Notes: generated by a model from the sequence alone, not told the origin. A DNA stretch of 64,000 nt from Allomuricauda sp. NBRC 101325 (GCF_030268205.1 NZ_BSQF01000001.1:974649-1038648), one strand, 5' to 3'. Shown: positions 52,001-61,143, numbered from the stretch's first letter. Numbers and translations are program-made.

Positions 52001-52152
52001 CAAGAAGGGTAATTTTTCAACGAAAATTAGACATGTTGAGTAATACCCTTATAGAATCAATCAATACGCTATACGGAATTTCGGCAGAAGAATTTAAAAC
52101 CGTATTGCATGATGAAATCTTTGCCAACGAATTAATGACAGAAGAGGAATAA
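49081..52152 (+). CDS. Type IIG-like restriction-modification protein (Eco57I family)
   Basis: A 1,023-residue fusion of nuclease, N6-adenine methylase and target-recognition regions. The nuclease-like N-terminal part has a PD-(D/E)xK-type site: NPDYTL near residue 85-90 and FVEAKKP near 98-104. Methylase motif I is ADICCGSGTFLI (about 396-407) and motif IV is IIGNPPYVRI (about 553-562). The C-terminal part (about 700-1000) resembles the TaqI-like specificity domain (GGNGPYYSLVN, EFRGAYYSHGKQFIENIPV). Such proteins both cut and methylate the same site. The second methylase gene starts 2 bp after its stop, so the pair is co-translated. Confidence 0.82.
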   Translation: MAFNVAKSKEEGLAQIKELVESFKKDYKTFKDSKYNETQLRNDFVDALLMSFGWDVDNNARKNQFLRDVIQEESIDVEDEKSKKNPDYTLRVQGLRKLFVEAKKPHVDITKSAKGAFQTRRYGWNANLGISILTNFEHLIIYDCRHKPSTKEDERVARIQVFEFTDYLKVFDELYDLISFETASTGRLDDLFSVYERVGETFDDYFLAQIESWRERLATSAVQLNEQLGSEDINFLIQRLLNRIVFLRICEDRTIEKYETLKGIQNYGELKALFQQSDKKYNSGLFDFIEDNLSLNIEIDADVLIGIFNELYYPLSPYDFSVVDPTILSQIYEKFLGSHVVIDEGRQLSIVSEPEVVASNGVVPTPKIIVEKIVKETLAPLVEGKNSTQLADLKIADICCGSGTFLITVYDFLLKSTIEQFIEEGIADQELIYELPNNAFGLTLKAKRNVIEQSIYGVDINPYATEVTEFSLLLKLLEGESGASIDHFIGQYATKVLPTLLDNIKCGNSLVDEKFYEFMPEAMEDDYLLFRVKPFEWNTEFPFLNETNGFDAIIGNPPYVRIQNLVKFSPEEVKYYQDDVSGFGVAKKDTIDKYYVFIQQAIALLNPTGFLGYIVPNKFFIIKGGRALRKFISESCSLSKIIHFGVTQVFPDRSTYTAILILQKEDRETFQFKRIKKITPDILGMGDGYLEYAKNDFTTDPWVFLTPETKAVFDKLSSDQTQPLKSLADICVGLQTSKDPVYIFIPEDETENTFIFNSNGEKKEVEKGVCLPCIYDLSFGLFDSISPNAQMIFPYVIEEGKAETISEEHFNENYPLCWAYLNEHKEQLEKRSINGKDPKWYQFGRSQSLTRFHDSSKLIWHVLSTKPSYILDVQNVQFTGGGNGPYYSLVNDSEYDILYFMGILSHPLFESMVKAGASEFRGAYYSHGKQFIENIPVRIIDQANPDEVRLYKAIVKSVKDLIKTKGQYNEAYGARRVIFQRKLDMLSNTLIESINTLYGISAEEFKTVLHDEIFANELMTEEE

Positions 52153-52154
52153 TT

Positions 52155-53798
52155 ATGGGACTTGTAAAAGAAAAATTAGACGCTCAAAAACTCAGAGGTG
52201 GGTACTATACACCTAAAGAAATAGCTCAATTTTTATGTCGATGGGCAATTGATGAAAAAACAGGTAAGGTTCTGGAACCAAGCTGTGGTGATGGAAATTT
52301 TGTAGAAGAAGCCATTTTGCGGTTTAAGGAATTAGGCATTGATGACAATGGACTTAAAAACCGAATTAAAGGGATTGAGCTAATAGAAGAAGAATCACTA
52401 AAAGCAAAGCTGAGAGCGAAAGAACTGGGTGTAAACTCAACTACAATTGTCAATTCCGATTTCTTCCATTATCTCAATTCAAATGGAGTTGATAAATACG
52501 ATGTTGTTTTAGGCAATCCTCCTTTTATTCGCTATCAAAGCTTCCCGGAGGAGCACAGGGAACTTGCAATTTCCATGATGCAGGATTTAGGATTAAATCC
52601 CAATAAATTGACCAATATTTGGGTTCCCTTCCTGGTTGTTTCAGCTTCTCTTTTAACCCCAAAAGGTAAGCTGGCAATGGTAATTCCGGCCGAACTCTTT
52701 CAAGTTAAATATGCAGCAGAAACTCGCGTGTTTCTATCTAATTTCTTTGACAGAATAACAATCGTTACTTTCAAAAAGCTTGTTTTTAAGAATATCCAGC
52801 AAGAAGTGGTGCTGTTGCTTTGTGAGAAGAAAACAAGCAAAAATAAAGGGATTAGGACGATCGAATGCGAAAACCTTGAAGACTTAAATACAATTGATTT
52901 TAAAGCGATTAATGGCTCAAATGTGAAGCCCATAGATCATTCAACTGAAAAGTGGACAAAGTATTTTTTATCGGAAGAAGAAATCAATTTATTGAAACGA
53001 TTAAAGAACGATAAAAGAATTGTTCCATGCAGTAAAATCCTTGATGTAGATGTTGGTTTGGTAACCGGAAGAAATGAATTCTTCATGTTGGATGAAACAC
53101 AAGTAAAAGAATGGGAATTGGAAAAATATACCATTCCGGTTGTAAGTAAATCGAACCAGATTAAAGGCGTAACTTTTTCTGAAAAGGATTTTAAAGAGAA
53201 TTCGAAAGCTGGCCAATCGATACATTTGTTTATACCGCCTAACGTAGACTTTGATGAACTACCAAAAGAGTGTCAGAAGTATATTAAATATGGAGAATCC
53301 AAAGGATTTCACACTGGTTATAAATGTAGAATAAGAAAACGCTGGTATATAACACCTTCTTTATGGTCACCTGATGGTTTTGCTTTAAGGCAGGTGGGTG
53401 ATTATCCTAAACTAGCAGTGAATGAAACCGGGGCATCTTCAACTGATACTGTACACAGAGCGAGATTTAAAGAGAATGTCGATAGTCAATTGGCTGCGAT
53501 TTCATTTCTGAATTCTCTCACTTTTGCTTTTTCTGAAATTACAGGACGAAGTTATGGTGGAGGTGTAATGACTTTTGAACCAACAGAAATAGAGGAAATC
53601 CGAATTCCTGTTTTAAAAGACCTTAAGATTGATTTCAAAAAAATAGACCAATTGATTCGAAAGAGGGAAATTGAAAAGGTACTTGATATCGTTGACCAAG
53701 AGCTACTTATTAGTAAGCACGGATTTACTAAAGAAGAAGTACAAAAGCTAAGAGCTATTTGGAGAAAATTATCTCAAAGAAGGATTAATCGGAAATAA
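52155..53798 (+). CDS. N6-adenine DNA methyltransferase with TaqI-like specificity region
   Basis: A 547-residue DNA methylase with motif I VLEPSCGDGNF (about 38-48) and motif IV LGNPPFIRY (about 118-126), followed by KGKLAMVIPAELFQ, typical of the Eco57I/TaqI group. The C-terminal half (about 290-540) is a recognition region ending in KLSQRRINRK. No nuclease motif is visible. A second methylase next to a IIG enzyme may protect the other strand of an asymmetric site, or belong to a different system. The GmrSD-like gene follows after 59 bp. Confidence 0.82.
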   Translation: MGLVKEKLDAQKLRGGYYTPKEIAQFLCRWAIDEKTGKVLEPSCGDGNFVEEAILRFKELGIDDNGLKNRIKGIELIEEESLKAKLRAKELGVNSTTIVNSDFFHYLNSNGVDKYDVVLGNPPFIRYQSFPEEHRELAISMMQDLGLNPNKLTNIWVPFLVVSASLLTPKGKLAMVIPAELFQVKYAAETRVFLSNFFDRITIVTFKKLVFKNIQQEVVLLLCEKKTSKNKGIRTIECENLEDLNTIDFKAINGSNVKPIDHSTEKWTKYFLSEEEINLLKRLKNDKRIVPCSKILDVDVGLVTGRNEFFMLDETQVKEWELEKYTIPVVSKSNQIKGVTFSEKDFKENSKAGQSIHLFIPPNVDFDELPKECQKYIKYGESKGFHTGYKCRIRKRWYITPSLWSPDGFALRQVGDYPKLAVNETGASSTDTVHRARFKENVDSQLAAISFLNSLTFAFSEITGRSYGGGVMTFEPTEIEEIRIPVLKDLKIDFKKIDQLIRKREIEKVLDIVDQELLISKHGFTKEEVQKLRAIWRKLSQRRINRK

Positions 53799-53857
53799 AT
53801 TTTTTAGAAAACAAATCATATTAATGAATTTTACCTATTAAGTATTATTAATTGAGC

Positions 53858-55942
53858 ATGGAGGCAACACAAGCACAACTATTAAGTCTATTGGATGGTA
53901 AGAAACAATTTACAATACCAATCTACCAGAGAACCTATTCTTGGCAAATAAAGCAATGTCAGCAATTGTTTGATGATATTTTAAGAGTTGGCAATGATGT
54001 CACCGAACTTTCTCATTTCATAGGTTCAATAGTTTATTTTAAACCTGGCAACTCTCCAATCACCAGTGTTCCAGAATTACTTGTGATAGATGGCCAGCAA
54101 AGACTAACTACCGTTTCTTTAATGCTTCTTGCTTTAATTCATTATTTAAAAGAACATGAAGATGTATCGTTAGAAGATGAGACTTGGGAAGAAATACAAG
54201 AGACCTACTTGGTAAATAAGCATAGAAAGGATGACTCTAAATTTAAGTTACTTTTAACCCGAAAAGACAAGAAAACATTTACAAAGCTCATTGATGAAAT
54301 TGATATTGACGGAGCGTACAGTAAAAGAGTACTCGAAAACTATCAATTCTTTAAAGGTAAGTTTCACTCTGAAAATGTTCAGGCTATATATCACGGTATT
54401 AAAAAGTTAATTATTGTTGATGTTATCCTTGAAAGAGACAAAGACAATCCACAACTAATATTTGAGAGTTTAAACTCAACAGGATTAGACTTATCACAAG
54501 CTGATTTAATACGTAATTATATCCTGATGGGCCAACCATTAGAACAGCAAAATGTACTCTATGAAAAGCATTGGTATCCAATGGAACAAAGCTTTGGAGA
54601 AAATATAGGTGCTCTTGCTTGGTTTATCCGTGATTACCTTACAATGAAGGAATCTTCGATTCCTAATATCAATCTTGTTTATGAAACCTATAAACGCTTC
54701 TTAAATTCTAAAAATGGCATTAAGTCTATTGAAGATGCAATAAAGAGTTTACATGGCTATTCAAAATTCTATGTGCGTATAGCACTATTAAAGGAGAAAG
54801 ACATAGATATAGCTAAAAAACTAAAAGAGATTACTAAGTTAAAGATTGACACTTCATATCCTTTTTTATTAGCTGTTTATGGCGATTATGAAGATGAGCA
54901 AATCAATAAGGATGAGTTTATTGAAATCATTTCTTTAGTTTCAAATTATGTGTTTAGAAGAGCTATTTGTGGTATTCCTACCAATAGCTTAAACAAAACC
55001 TTTGCAACCCTTTACAAGCGAATAAAAAGAGAAACCTACTTGGAATCTATAAAGGCTGCATTCTTATTAATGGATGGGTATAGACGATTTCCATCTGATG
55101 CGGAATTTTCCAAAGAACTTCAGGTTAAGGATGTTTATAATTTCAGGTCAAGAAATTATTTATTGGAATCTCTTGAAAACTGGAAACGTAAAGAATCGGT
55201 AAATGCTGAAAACTATACAATAGAACACATCTTACCTCAAAACCCAAATGTATCCTCACAATGGCAACAAGAACTTGGTGAGGATTGGAAAAGAGTCAAA
55301 GACAAATACCTGCACTCATTAGGCAATCTAACTTTAACAGGATATAATTCTGAATTGTCAGACAGACCTTTTATGGATAAAAAATCAATTGAGGGCGGTT
55401 TTGATACAAGTCCTTTGTTTTTAAATGCTTCTGTTCGAGAAGCTACAACTTGGACTGAAGACGCAATTCTAACAAGAGCATCAAAATTAGCTGAAAGAGC
55501 TTGTGTAGTTTGGAAAAGGCCTAATTTATCAGATGATAGAATTGACCTATACAAAGAGCCTGAAACGAACAAAGAACAAGCGGTTTACAATATTGAACAT
55601 TATGACTACTTACAAGGCGATATGTTAGAGTTATACAAGAATCTTGAAAAACGTGTTTTAAATTTGGATGCAAGTGTCAGAGTAGAGTTTAAAAAGCTTT
55701 ACATCGCATTTAAAGCCCAAACAAATTTCGTCGATGTTGTTCCCCAAAAGAAAAGATTACGTCTATCATTAAATACTGAATTTGACCGAATCAAAGACCC
55801 CAAAGGTATTTGTAAAGACGTATCAGGTTTAGGACGATGGGGCAATGGTGATGTTGAAGTGGGTTTAGAAAATCTTAGTGATTTAGACTCTATAATGGAA
55901 TTAGTTGAGCAAGCATTTGAAGAACAAGTAGAATCTATATAA
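53858..55942 (+). CDS. GmrSD-like DUF262/DUF1524 nuclease
   Basis: Type IV-like restriction enzyme; GmrSD cuts DNA with glucosylated hydroxymethylcytosine. The ATG at 53858 is chosen over the TTG at 53852, giving 694 residues. The DUF262 ParB/Srx-like domain has IPIYQRTYSWQ (about 19-29) and IDGQQRLTTVSLM (about 76-88). The DUF1524 HNH-like nuclease region has YTIEHILPQNPN (about 452-463) and SLGNLTLTGYNSEL (about 487-500). An extra C-terminal domain of about 130 residues (after 560) has KLYIAFKAQTNFVDVVPQKKRLRL, similar to DUF5655-type C-terminal regions. Substrate specificity for modified DNA is by family, not by evidence here. Confidence 0.85.
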   Translation: MEATQAQLLSLLDGKKQFTIPIYQRTYSWQIKQCQQLFDDILRVGNDVTELSHFIGSIVYFKPGNSPITSVPELLVIDGQQRLTTVSLMLLALIHYLKEHEDVSLEDETWEEIQETYLVNKHRKDDSKFKLLLTRKDKKTFTKLIDEIDIDGAYSKRVLENYQFFKGKFHSENVQAIYHGIKKLIIVDVILERDKDNPQLIFESLNSTGLDLSQADLIRNYILMGQPLEQQNVLYEKHWYPMEQSFGENIGALAWFIRDYLTMKESSIPNINLVYETYKRFLNSKNGIKSIEDAIKSLHGYSKFYVRIALLKEKDIDIAKKLKEITKLKIDTSYPFLLAVYGDYEDEQINKDEFIEIISLVSNYVFRRAICGIPTNSLNKTFATLYKRIKRETYLESIKAAFLLMDGYRRFPSDAEFSKELQVKDVYNFRSRNYLLESLENWKRKESVNAENYTIEHILPQNPNVSSQWQQELGEDWKRVKDKYLHSLGNLTLTGYNSELSDRPFMDKKSIEGGFDTSPLFLNASVREATTWTEDAILTRASKLAERACVVWKRPNLSDDRIDLYKEPETNKEQAVYNIEHYDYLQGDMLELYKNLEKRVLNLDASVRVEFKKLYIAFKAQTNFVDVVPQKKRLRLSLNTEFDRIKDPKGICKDVSGLGRWGNGDVEVGLENLSDLDSIMELVEQAFEEQVESI

Positions 55943-56083
55943 CCTTGTAAAATGTGCTTCTTGTTAAGTATTTGGTTAAGCACACAAAGAGTACTTTTAT
56001 TCGAGTGAATTTTATTGAGAAAAAATTATTTGATAGAAGTATTCAAAAAAGAAAATATTCGATGGCCCTAATTAGTTTAAAAT

Positions 56084-56488
56084 CTATTTCTTACCTAACA
56101 ATTTTTCCATATAAGTTACCTTATCCTTTTCAGCCTGCAATAAGCGTTCGTAAAGTTTTTTATTCTCCTCGTAGGCTTCTATAAGTTTGTCCAAAGGATT
56201 AAATGTACAGTTGTAGTTTAATGATGATGAATTATCGTTATACGTATTGCCAATAATAGTAAAAACAACCTCTTCTGAAAAGTTTTCAATACCTTCTTTA
56301 GTAACTCCCAATGCTTTGGCAATCTCTTCCAATTTTACATCATCCACCTTCTCACTGTTCTCTATGTTGGAAACTGCCTGTTGGCTGATGCCCAATTCCT
56401 CGGCAAGCGCTTCCTGTTTCATCCCACGGAGTTCCCTGATCCTACTGATTTTTCTGCCTATATGGTTGTTCTTGGTCTTTGTCTGCAT
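56084..56488 (-). CDS. XRE-family regulator with coiled-coil tail
   Basis: A 134-residue protein with an XRE helix-turn-helix at residues 10-65 (KISRIRELRGMKQEALAEELG, in parts: IRELRGMKQEALAEELGISQ, QQAVSNIENS). The middle is FSEEVVFTIIGNTYND; the C-terminal part (about 100-134) is a coiled coil (EENKKLYERLLQAEKD). This domain set is common in Bacteroidetes regulators. It is divergent from the HEPN gene, and the intervening region has TACAAT/ATTGTA repeats that may be its binding sites. Confidence 0.8.
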   Translation of the reverse strand: MQTKTKNNHIGRKISRIRELRGMKQEALAEELGISQQAVSNIENSEKVDDVKLEEIAKALGVTKEGIENFSEEVVFTIIGNTYNDNSSSLNYNCTFNPLDKLIEAYEENKKLYERLLQAEKDKVTYMEKLLGKK

Positions 56489-56510
56489 ATCTCAAATATA
56501 GGGTGTTTCG

Positions 56511-56536
56511 TACAATATTCCGATTGTAAAATACAA
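56511..56536. promoter_or_regulatory. Overlapping TTGTA/TACAA inverted repeats
   Basis: TACAAT (56511-56516) pairs with ATTGTA (56523-56528) over 6 bases, and TTGTA (56524-56528) pairs with TACAA (56532-56536) over 3 bases. They lie 23 bp upstream of the XRE gene and upstream of the divergent HEPN gene, a good location for an operator controlling both. Confidence 0.55.
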
Positions 56537-56632
56537 AACACTTTTAATAAAATACAAGTGTCCATAGTGGGGTACTTGGGAATGTGGGCTTAATATAGTC
56601 AATGATTCTCGAACCCTTTAAACCACAATCCT

Positions 56633-57844
56633 ATGACACATGGCACAAACATACCGGAAAACTTTGAAAGAGCGGAAGAGCTGTCCGAATTGCTCCACAG
56701 CATTCTTAACATCATAACCATCGACAGGGCCTTTCTATCTAAGAAACAAATCGAAGGAAACACCGAATATTATTTCCTAACCCTTTTTGTTGATGTCAAC
56801 AATGACCCTCTTCCAAATGAGATCCGTTCCCTTGTTGCAAAGAAAGGAAAGAAACACCCCGATTTCAGGATAAGGGTCTACACGGAGAACCAATCCGAAA
56901 TAGGCCTTGAAAGAGGCGCACTCTATTTCTTGGAACATTGCTGCCTCGGGAAGACCGTCTTTGCCCATCCCGAGGGGGAGAACATTATGGATTATTCAAC
57001 AATGGCGCACCAGACCCTCATGAAGAGGGCTGCTTGCTATCACAAATCTGAACTTGGAAAAGTAAATGCCTTTGCCAATACTGCGGACATCTTGATCAAG
57101 GAAGGGGATTATGCCATCGCCACCTTCAACATGCACCAGGCTTTTGAGCTTTCATTCAGGTTCATTGAACAGATGTGCATTGGAAGGAGCATGGTAACCC
57201 ACAGTATCATCAGCCATATCAACTATTGCAAACACTTCTTTCCCACCCTCCAACCTTTAATGGAACCTTCTGAACCGACCCATAATGAACTGCTGCTCCT
57301 ATTGGAACATGCTTATAGTGTTTCCCGATATGGCAATGAATTTGAAATCTCTAAAGTACAGGTCAAGGCCATCCAAACACAAATGAAGGATTTCATCCAA
57401 GAAGTGGAATTCATTTTCCAAAGGCATCTTGATCAGTGTAAAGACCGGATAGAGGGGCTCGGAAAGGATTTTGAGAAAGCATTCCCGAAAGTAGCCGAGA
57501 AGGTAGGGAACAATAATGAGGCATCGTTAATTGGTCAACTGAAGGAACTGGAAAAAATGTATTTCCATGCCTTGAAGCCCTATCTCCCTGAAAAGGAATT
57601 GTACAGTGTCGAACTCATAACCGAGGGATATTGTGAAACCTCTTTTATGATCTCCAACCTGATCAAGGTCTGCATCGTTGCATTGGAAAATGAATATATC
57701 CCTACGCGCATTGTTCCCCAACCCCACCACAATGTAAGTGAGGTATTGGGATACATACTGGATTTGATACCCCATGATGAAATGGAATTCTTGGACAAGA
57801 CAAGAAAACTGCTTTCGGAACAAAAGACAACCACCACCCAATAA
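56633..57844 (+). CDS. HEPN-domain protein with RxxxxH motif
   Basis: A 403-residue protein with a HEPN domain, a fold that in defence and toxin systems often cleaves RNA. The helical HEPN segment begins at GDYAIATFNMHQAFELSFRF (about 158-177) and has an R-x4-H motif, Arg185-SMVT-His190, the signature of HEPN ribonucleases. The N-terminal part (about 20-130) is an alpha-beta region that could be a degenerate nucleotidyltransferase, but the GS and DxD marks are absent. The C-terminal 90 residues form another helical domain similar to the next gene. Toxic activity is an inference. Confidence 0.72.
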   Translation: MTHGTNIPENFERAEELSELLHSILNIITIDRAFLSKKQIEGNTEYYFLTLFVDVNNDPLPNEIRSLVAKKGKKHPDFRIRVYTENQSEIGLERGALYFLEHCCLGKTVFAHPEGENIMDYSTMAHQTLMKRAACYHKSELGKVNAFANTADILIKEGDYAIATFNMHQAFELSFRFIEQMCIGRSMVTHSIISHINYCKHFFPTLQPLMEPSEPTHNELLLLLEHAYSVSRYGNEFEISKVQVKAIQTQMKDFIQEVEFIFQRHLDQCKDRIEGLGKDFEKAFPKVAEKVGNNNEASLIGQLKELEKMYFHALKPYLPEKELYSVELITEGYCETSFMISNLIKVCIVALENEYIPTRIVPQPHHNVSEVLGYILDLIPHDEMEFLDKTRKLLSEQKTTTTQ

Positions 57845-57854
57845 ATCCATTTAC

Positions 57855-58205
57855 ATGAAATCAAAGAAGAAACGGTTAAAGACCTTGGAAGAGATACAAC
57901 AGCTCAGGAACAATCTTTCGGGACTGTTGGGAAACAAAAAATCCATCGATCCCAATAGAAATTATGTAACCTTTGAGGTTAGGGACAACAATCATCTTTT
58001 GACACAGATCATCAGTCTTTTGGAAGTTTGCGTGTTTGCCCTTGATGGAGAGGGAATGATGTTATCACCTGCCAACCAAAATACATCAAAAGAGGATAGT
58101 GTGATCCAAGTATTGGAATTGGTATTGAGCATCCTTCCGGATAGCCAATTGTACTTTATGGATAAACTGGACGAAAAACTATCGGGACTTGAAAACAAAA
58201 AATAA
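57855..58205 (+). CDS. Small protein paralogous to the HEPN protein C-terminal domain
   Basis: A 116-residue protein. The ATG at 57855 starts MKSKKKRLKTLEEI, 10 bp after the HEPN gene stop; the longer frame from 57774 only overlaps that gene. Residues about 40-110 (LLEVCVFALDGEGMM, then VIQVLELVLSILPDSQLYFMDKLDE) align with the HEPN protein's end (LIKVCIVALENEY, then VSEVLGYILDLIPHDEMEFLDKTR). A duplication of one domain into a separate gene could make a partner or an antitoxin-like binder. No known function. Confidence 0.65.
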   Translation: MKSKKKRLKTLEEIQQLRNNLSGLLGNKKSIDPNRNYVTFEVRDNNHLLTQIISLLEVCVFALDGEGMMLSPANQNTSKEDSVIQVLELVLSILPDSQLYFMDKLDEKLSGLENKK

Positions 58206-58266
58206 ATCCAGGGACCCGAACGAAGAAAAGATTTTTAAAGACCTAAAGCAAGTATAAAGAATCGGT

Positions 58267-60945
58267 TTAGCTAGCTGTTTTCGGATTCCAAATGTCATTG
58301 TATTCTTTTCGGGTTAAAGCAACATATCCTTTCTCAATATATTTCTCCAAAGTTTTTATTGTCTTTTTTAGGTTGTTCTTATTGCCTTTAAAATTCGACA
58401 ATTTTCTTTTAAGAAACTCCAAGAGATTTAAGACACCATTGTTTTTAAATTTTTCGAATGTATTTGAGTTGTCGGTATCAGAAATTAAATTTTCATAAAA
58501 GTCTCTTGAACCGAAAATTTGGGATAGAAAATCATTTGGTTTATATCCCACAAATTCACCTTCTGTGTGATTTGCATTTTCAGAAATCATTATAAACAGG
58601 TTGGACAAATAATAATCTTCTAAATTATCCTCAACTTCTTTTTTTAGAATCTCATTGAATTCATATGGTCGGATAATTTGTTTGTCTCCCACAATCTTTT
58701 CAGTTAATAAATGGTAGCCTTCAATAACATCACTAACAGTAAAATTCCTATCAATTAAACTTTTTAGTTTGGACAACAGAATTTGCTTAATTTCTTCGTT
58801 CGTGAAAAAGTTGTTTTTATAGTTTAATATTCCTGTTGGATATTTCTCTTTTACCGCTATTCGTTTTTGATTTATATTAATATCGCTTAATAAGTGGTCA
58901 ATATATCCTATAGAGCAAACACTCAAAATCTCTGTTATTACTTTAATAAAGGCGGCCCTATTTTCCATATAGAAGGCGTCTAGCCCTTCTTTAAGAATTT
59001 GCAATACCCTTTCATCATCATTGTGTATCCCAAATGTCATAAAAATATTAAGTGCGGTGATTAGGTCTACAAATTCATCTTTATTCTTTGGGACGACTTT
59101 AAAAGCAAAATATTTAAGCTCATTTTGTATAATGAATTGGTCGATTTTGGGATCCACACCAATTTCATGAACCAATTTGTGAAATTGATTTTGGTCAAAT
59201 GCTTTTTGCATTTGTGATATATTAATATTTCCTGCGGCAATGTTATTTCTAACATACAGATCTATATAATATAGCTTCGCAATACTATTCTGATTTACTT
59301 TATAGAAATCAACATTTTTCTCAAAAAACAATTCGCACAATACGGCATTAATTATCTCGAAGTCCTTTTCGAATCCTGCCGAAGTCAGAAGTTCAAGGAC
59401 TTTCTTTTTAGAGGAATCATCATAAATTAAAATATCATGTCTAAATGCATTCCCGATTTTTACCTCATGATTTTCGTAGTCAACTCTCGCTTTAGTGAGA
59501 ATGTTTTCTATTTTATTTAAAATTAATTCTTGTACATGTCTGAATTTATAGGATAATAATTTCAACAGAATATATTCAGAATGAATAATATCTAATTGGG
59601 ATTCAAGAAAACTAACATTGAATTTAAACTCATTAACAAATCTTTTTACATCTCTGAATGTATATAAGAAGTCTAAATAGGATAAATTATAATCCGTACA
59701 TGGGGTTTTACCAAGTATCCCAGAAATATTTAGTTCAAAAGGAAATTCCATTTCGCTTTTTTCAAAAAGGGCCCTGAAACTACTGTTAAAGGATAGATCT
59801 TCATTATCTAGTTTTTGAGGGAAAGCTTTTTCAATTTCTATGAACAAACTCTGCATTATCAAATTCTTGTCAAAAGGGAGAAAGTTTATTTCGACATTGA
59901 AAATTTTATCTAAATAGTTTTCTTTTGGTTTGGAAATTGTTTCAACCACATATTTTCTATCGTAACCAACAATGAAAATAATATTGTTGAAGTCAGAAAG
60001 TGTTCTCATTAGTTTAAGAGAACCAAGTATCTCATCACTTTCAAGTCTATCCAGGTCATCAAACAAAATTATGATTTGTCTATCGACCCTTTTAATTATT
60101 GTATTTATAGAATTGTAATGAGTTTCCAAAGTTTCCTTCCCTAACAGTGCATTCTTTCCAATCGATGCGATTTGGCTTATTTCAGAAGGAGGAAGTTTCA
60201 GTATTGTGTCAACATATCCTTGAAATTCGGAACTAAGCTCTCCGGTATATGGTTTTAGAGCTAGATTGAGTTCTTCGAAAAAATTTTCGATAACCGCGTG
60301 GACACCTTTGTTTTTCCATACTCTATACCAAAACACAATTGATTTTGAATTCTGTTTCTGGTATTCCGATTTGAACTTATTTAAAAAACTGCTTTTACCA
60401 TATCCCCAAACGCCATTAATACCCACTGAAAATGAAGTGTCGGGCTTGAAATCCTTTAAACAAAGCATAAGCTTTTGAAGAATTTGCTCATTTGCCAATT
60501 GCTGGCCAGAATATATATTGTCTTCAATGAAAAATGAATCCCCTGAGACATTTTTAGGTTTATAGAAAATTGAACGCAGAAATAAGATAAGATATAAAAC
60601 ACTACCCAGTGTAATTGAATCTGCGTATCTAAACTGTCCAAAGGCTTTCACGAAATATATTTCAAATGAATTTATATATCTCAAAAACCAAAAAAGAGAT
60701 GAAATAATAAAAAAGAAAAATGTGGTTGTCCTGTGGGGAATGTACCTCAAGAAAATTGCTCTGCAAAGAAGCAATAGAGCGGAGAGCAATAATAGATAAA
60801 ACCCAATTTTAAAAGCAACAGATTGGTAATTTATTGTATTTCCAATTTGTAAAAGGAATATTGATATTGGTTCTAGAATAAGAAGCAATGCTCCAAAAGT
60901 TACAATTGAAATAATGATATGTCTCAGAGTATTGTTGAAGACCAT
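58267..60945 (-). CDS. KAP-family P-loop NTPase, membrane-anchored
   Basis: A STAND-like NTPase of the KAP group; some members take part in phage exclusion. The 892 residues start with about four membrane helices (8-32, 44-66, 72-92, 108-128). The P-loop is GVWGYGKSSFL (about 178-188) and the Walker B motif is IIILFDDLDRLE (about 288-299), followed by sensor-like VGYDRKYVV. The C-terminal ~550 residues are long, helical and poorly conserved, probably a recognition domain. In many KAP proteins the helices lie inside the NTPase domain; here they are all before it. Very AT-rich coding. Transcribed leftwards, alone. Confidence 0.8.
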   Translation of the reverse strand: MVFNNTLRHIIISIVTFGALLLILEPISIFLLQIGNTINYQSVAFKIGFYLLLLSALLLLCRAIFLRYIPHRTTTFFFFIISSLFWFLRYINSFEIYFVKAFGQFRYADSITLGSVLYLILFLRSIFYKPKNVSGDSFFIEDNIYSGQQLANEQILQKLMLCLKDFKPDTSFSVGINGVWGYGKSSFLNKFKSEYQKQNSKSIVFWYRVWKNKGVHAVIENFFEELNLALKPYTGELSSEFQGYVDTILKLPPSEISQIASIGKNALLGKETLETHYNSINTIIKRVDRQIIILFDDLDRLESDEILGSLKLMRTLSDFNNIIFIVGYDRKYVVETISKPKENYLDKIFNVEINFLPFDKNLIMQSLFIEIEKAFPQKLDNEDLSFNSSFRALFEKSEMEFPFELNISGILGKTPCTDYNLSYLDFLYTFRDVKRFVNEFKFNVSFLESQLDIIHSEYILLKLLSYKFRHVQELILNKIENILTKARVDYENHEVKIGNAFRHDILIYDDSSKKKVLELLTSAGFEKDFEIINAVLCELFFEKNVDFYKVNQNSIAKLYYIDLYVRNNIAAGNINISQMQKAFDQNQFHKLVHEIGVDPKIDQFIIQNELKYFAFKVVPKNKDEFVDLITALNIFMTFGIHNDDERVLQILKEGLDAFYMENRAAFIKVITEILSVCSIGYIDHLLSDININQKRIAVKEKYPTGILNYKNNFFTNEEIKQILLSKLKSLIDRNFTVSDVIEGYHLLTEKIVGDKQIIRPYEFNEILKKEVEDNLEDYYLSNLFIMISENANHTEGEFVGYKPNDFLSQIFGSRDFYENLISDTDNSNTFEKFKNNGVLNLLEFLKRKLSNFKGNKNNLKKTIKTLEKYIEKGYVALTRKEYNDIWNPKTAS

Positions 60946-61143
60946 TAAGTTTCAGTAATGATAAAAATTTTGAAAAGCAAAAGCGTAAGAATAAATTTTG
61001 AAAACTAGGGGTGCTGTAAATATAATAATGAAAGGATATTCTTCTAACAAAACCAAGAGTTTTCTTTAAGTGTTATTCTAAAAATTGAAGGATTAAAAAA
61101 TAGAGTTTAACCATTTTAATTGCATGTAAATTAATTAAATAGT

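Noticed and set aside
49081-53798. BREX or DISARM system
   Set aside because: The large methylase resembles PglX superficially, but no pglZ, brxC, brxL or helicase gene is near, so a type IIG-like enzyme is the simpler reading.
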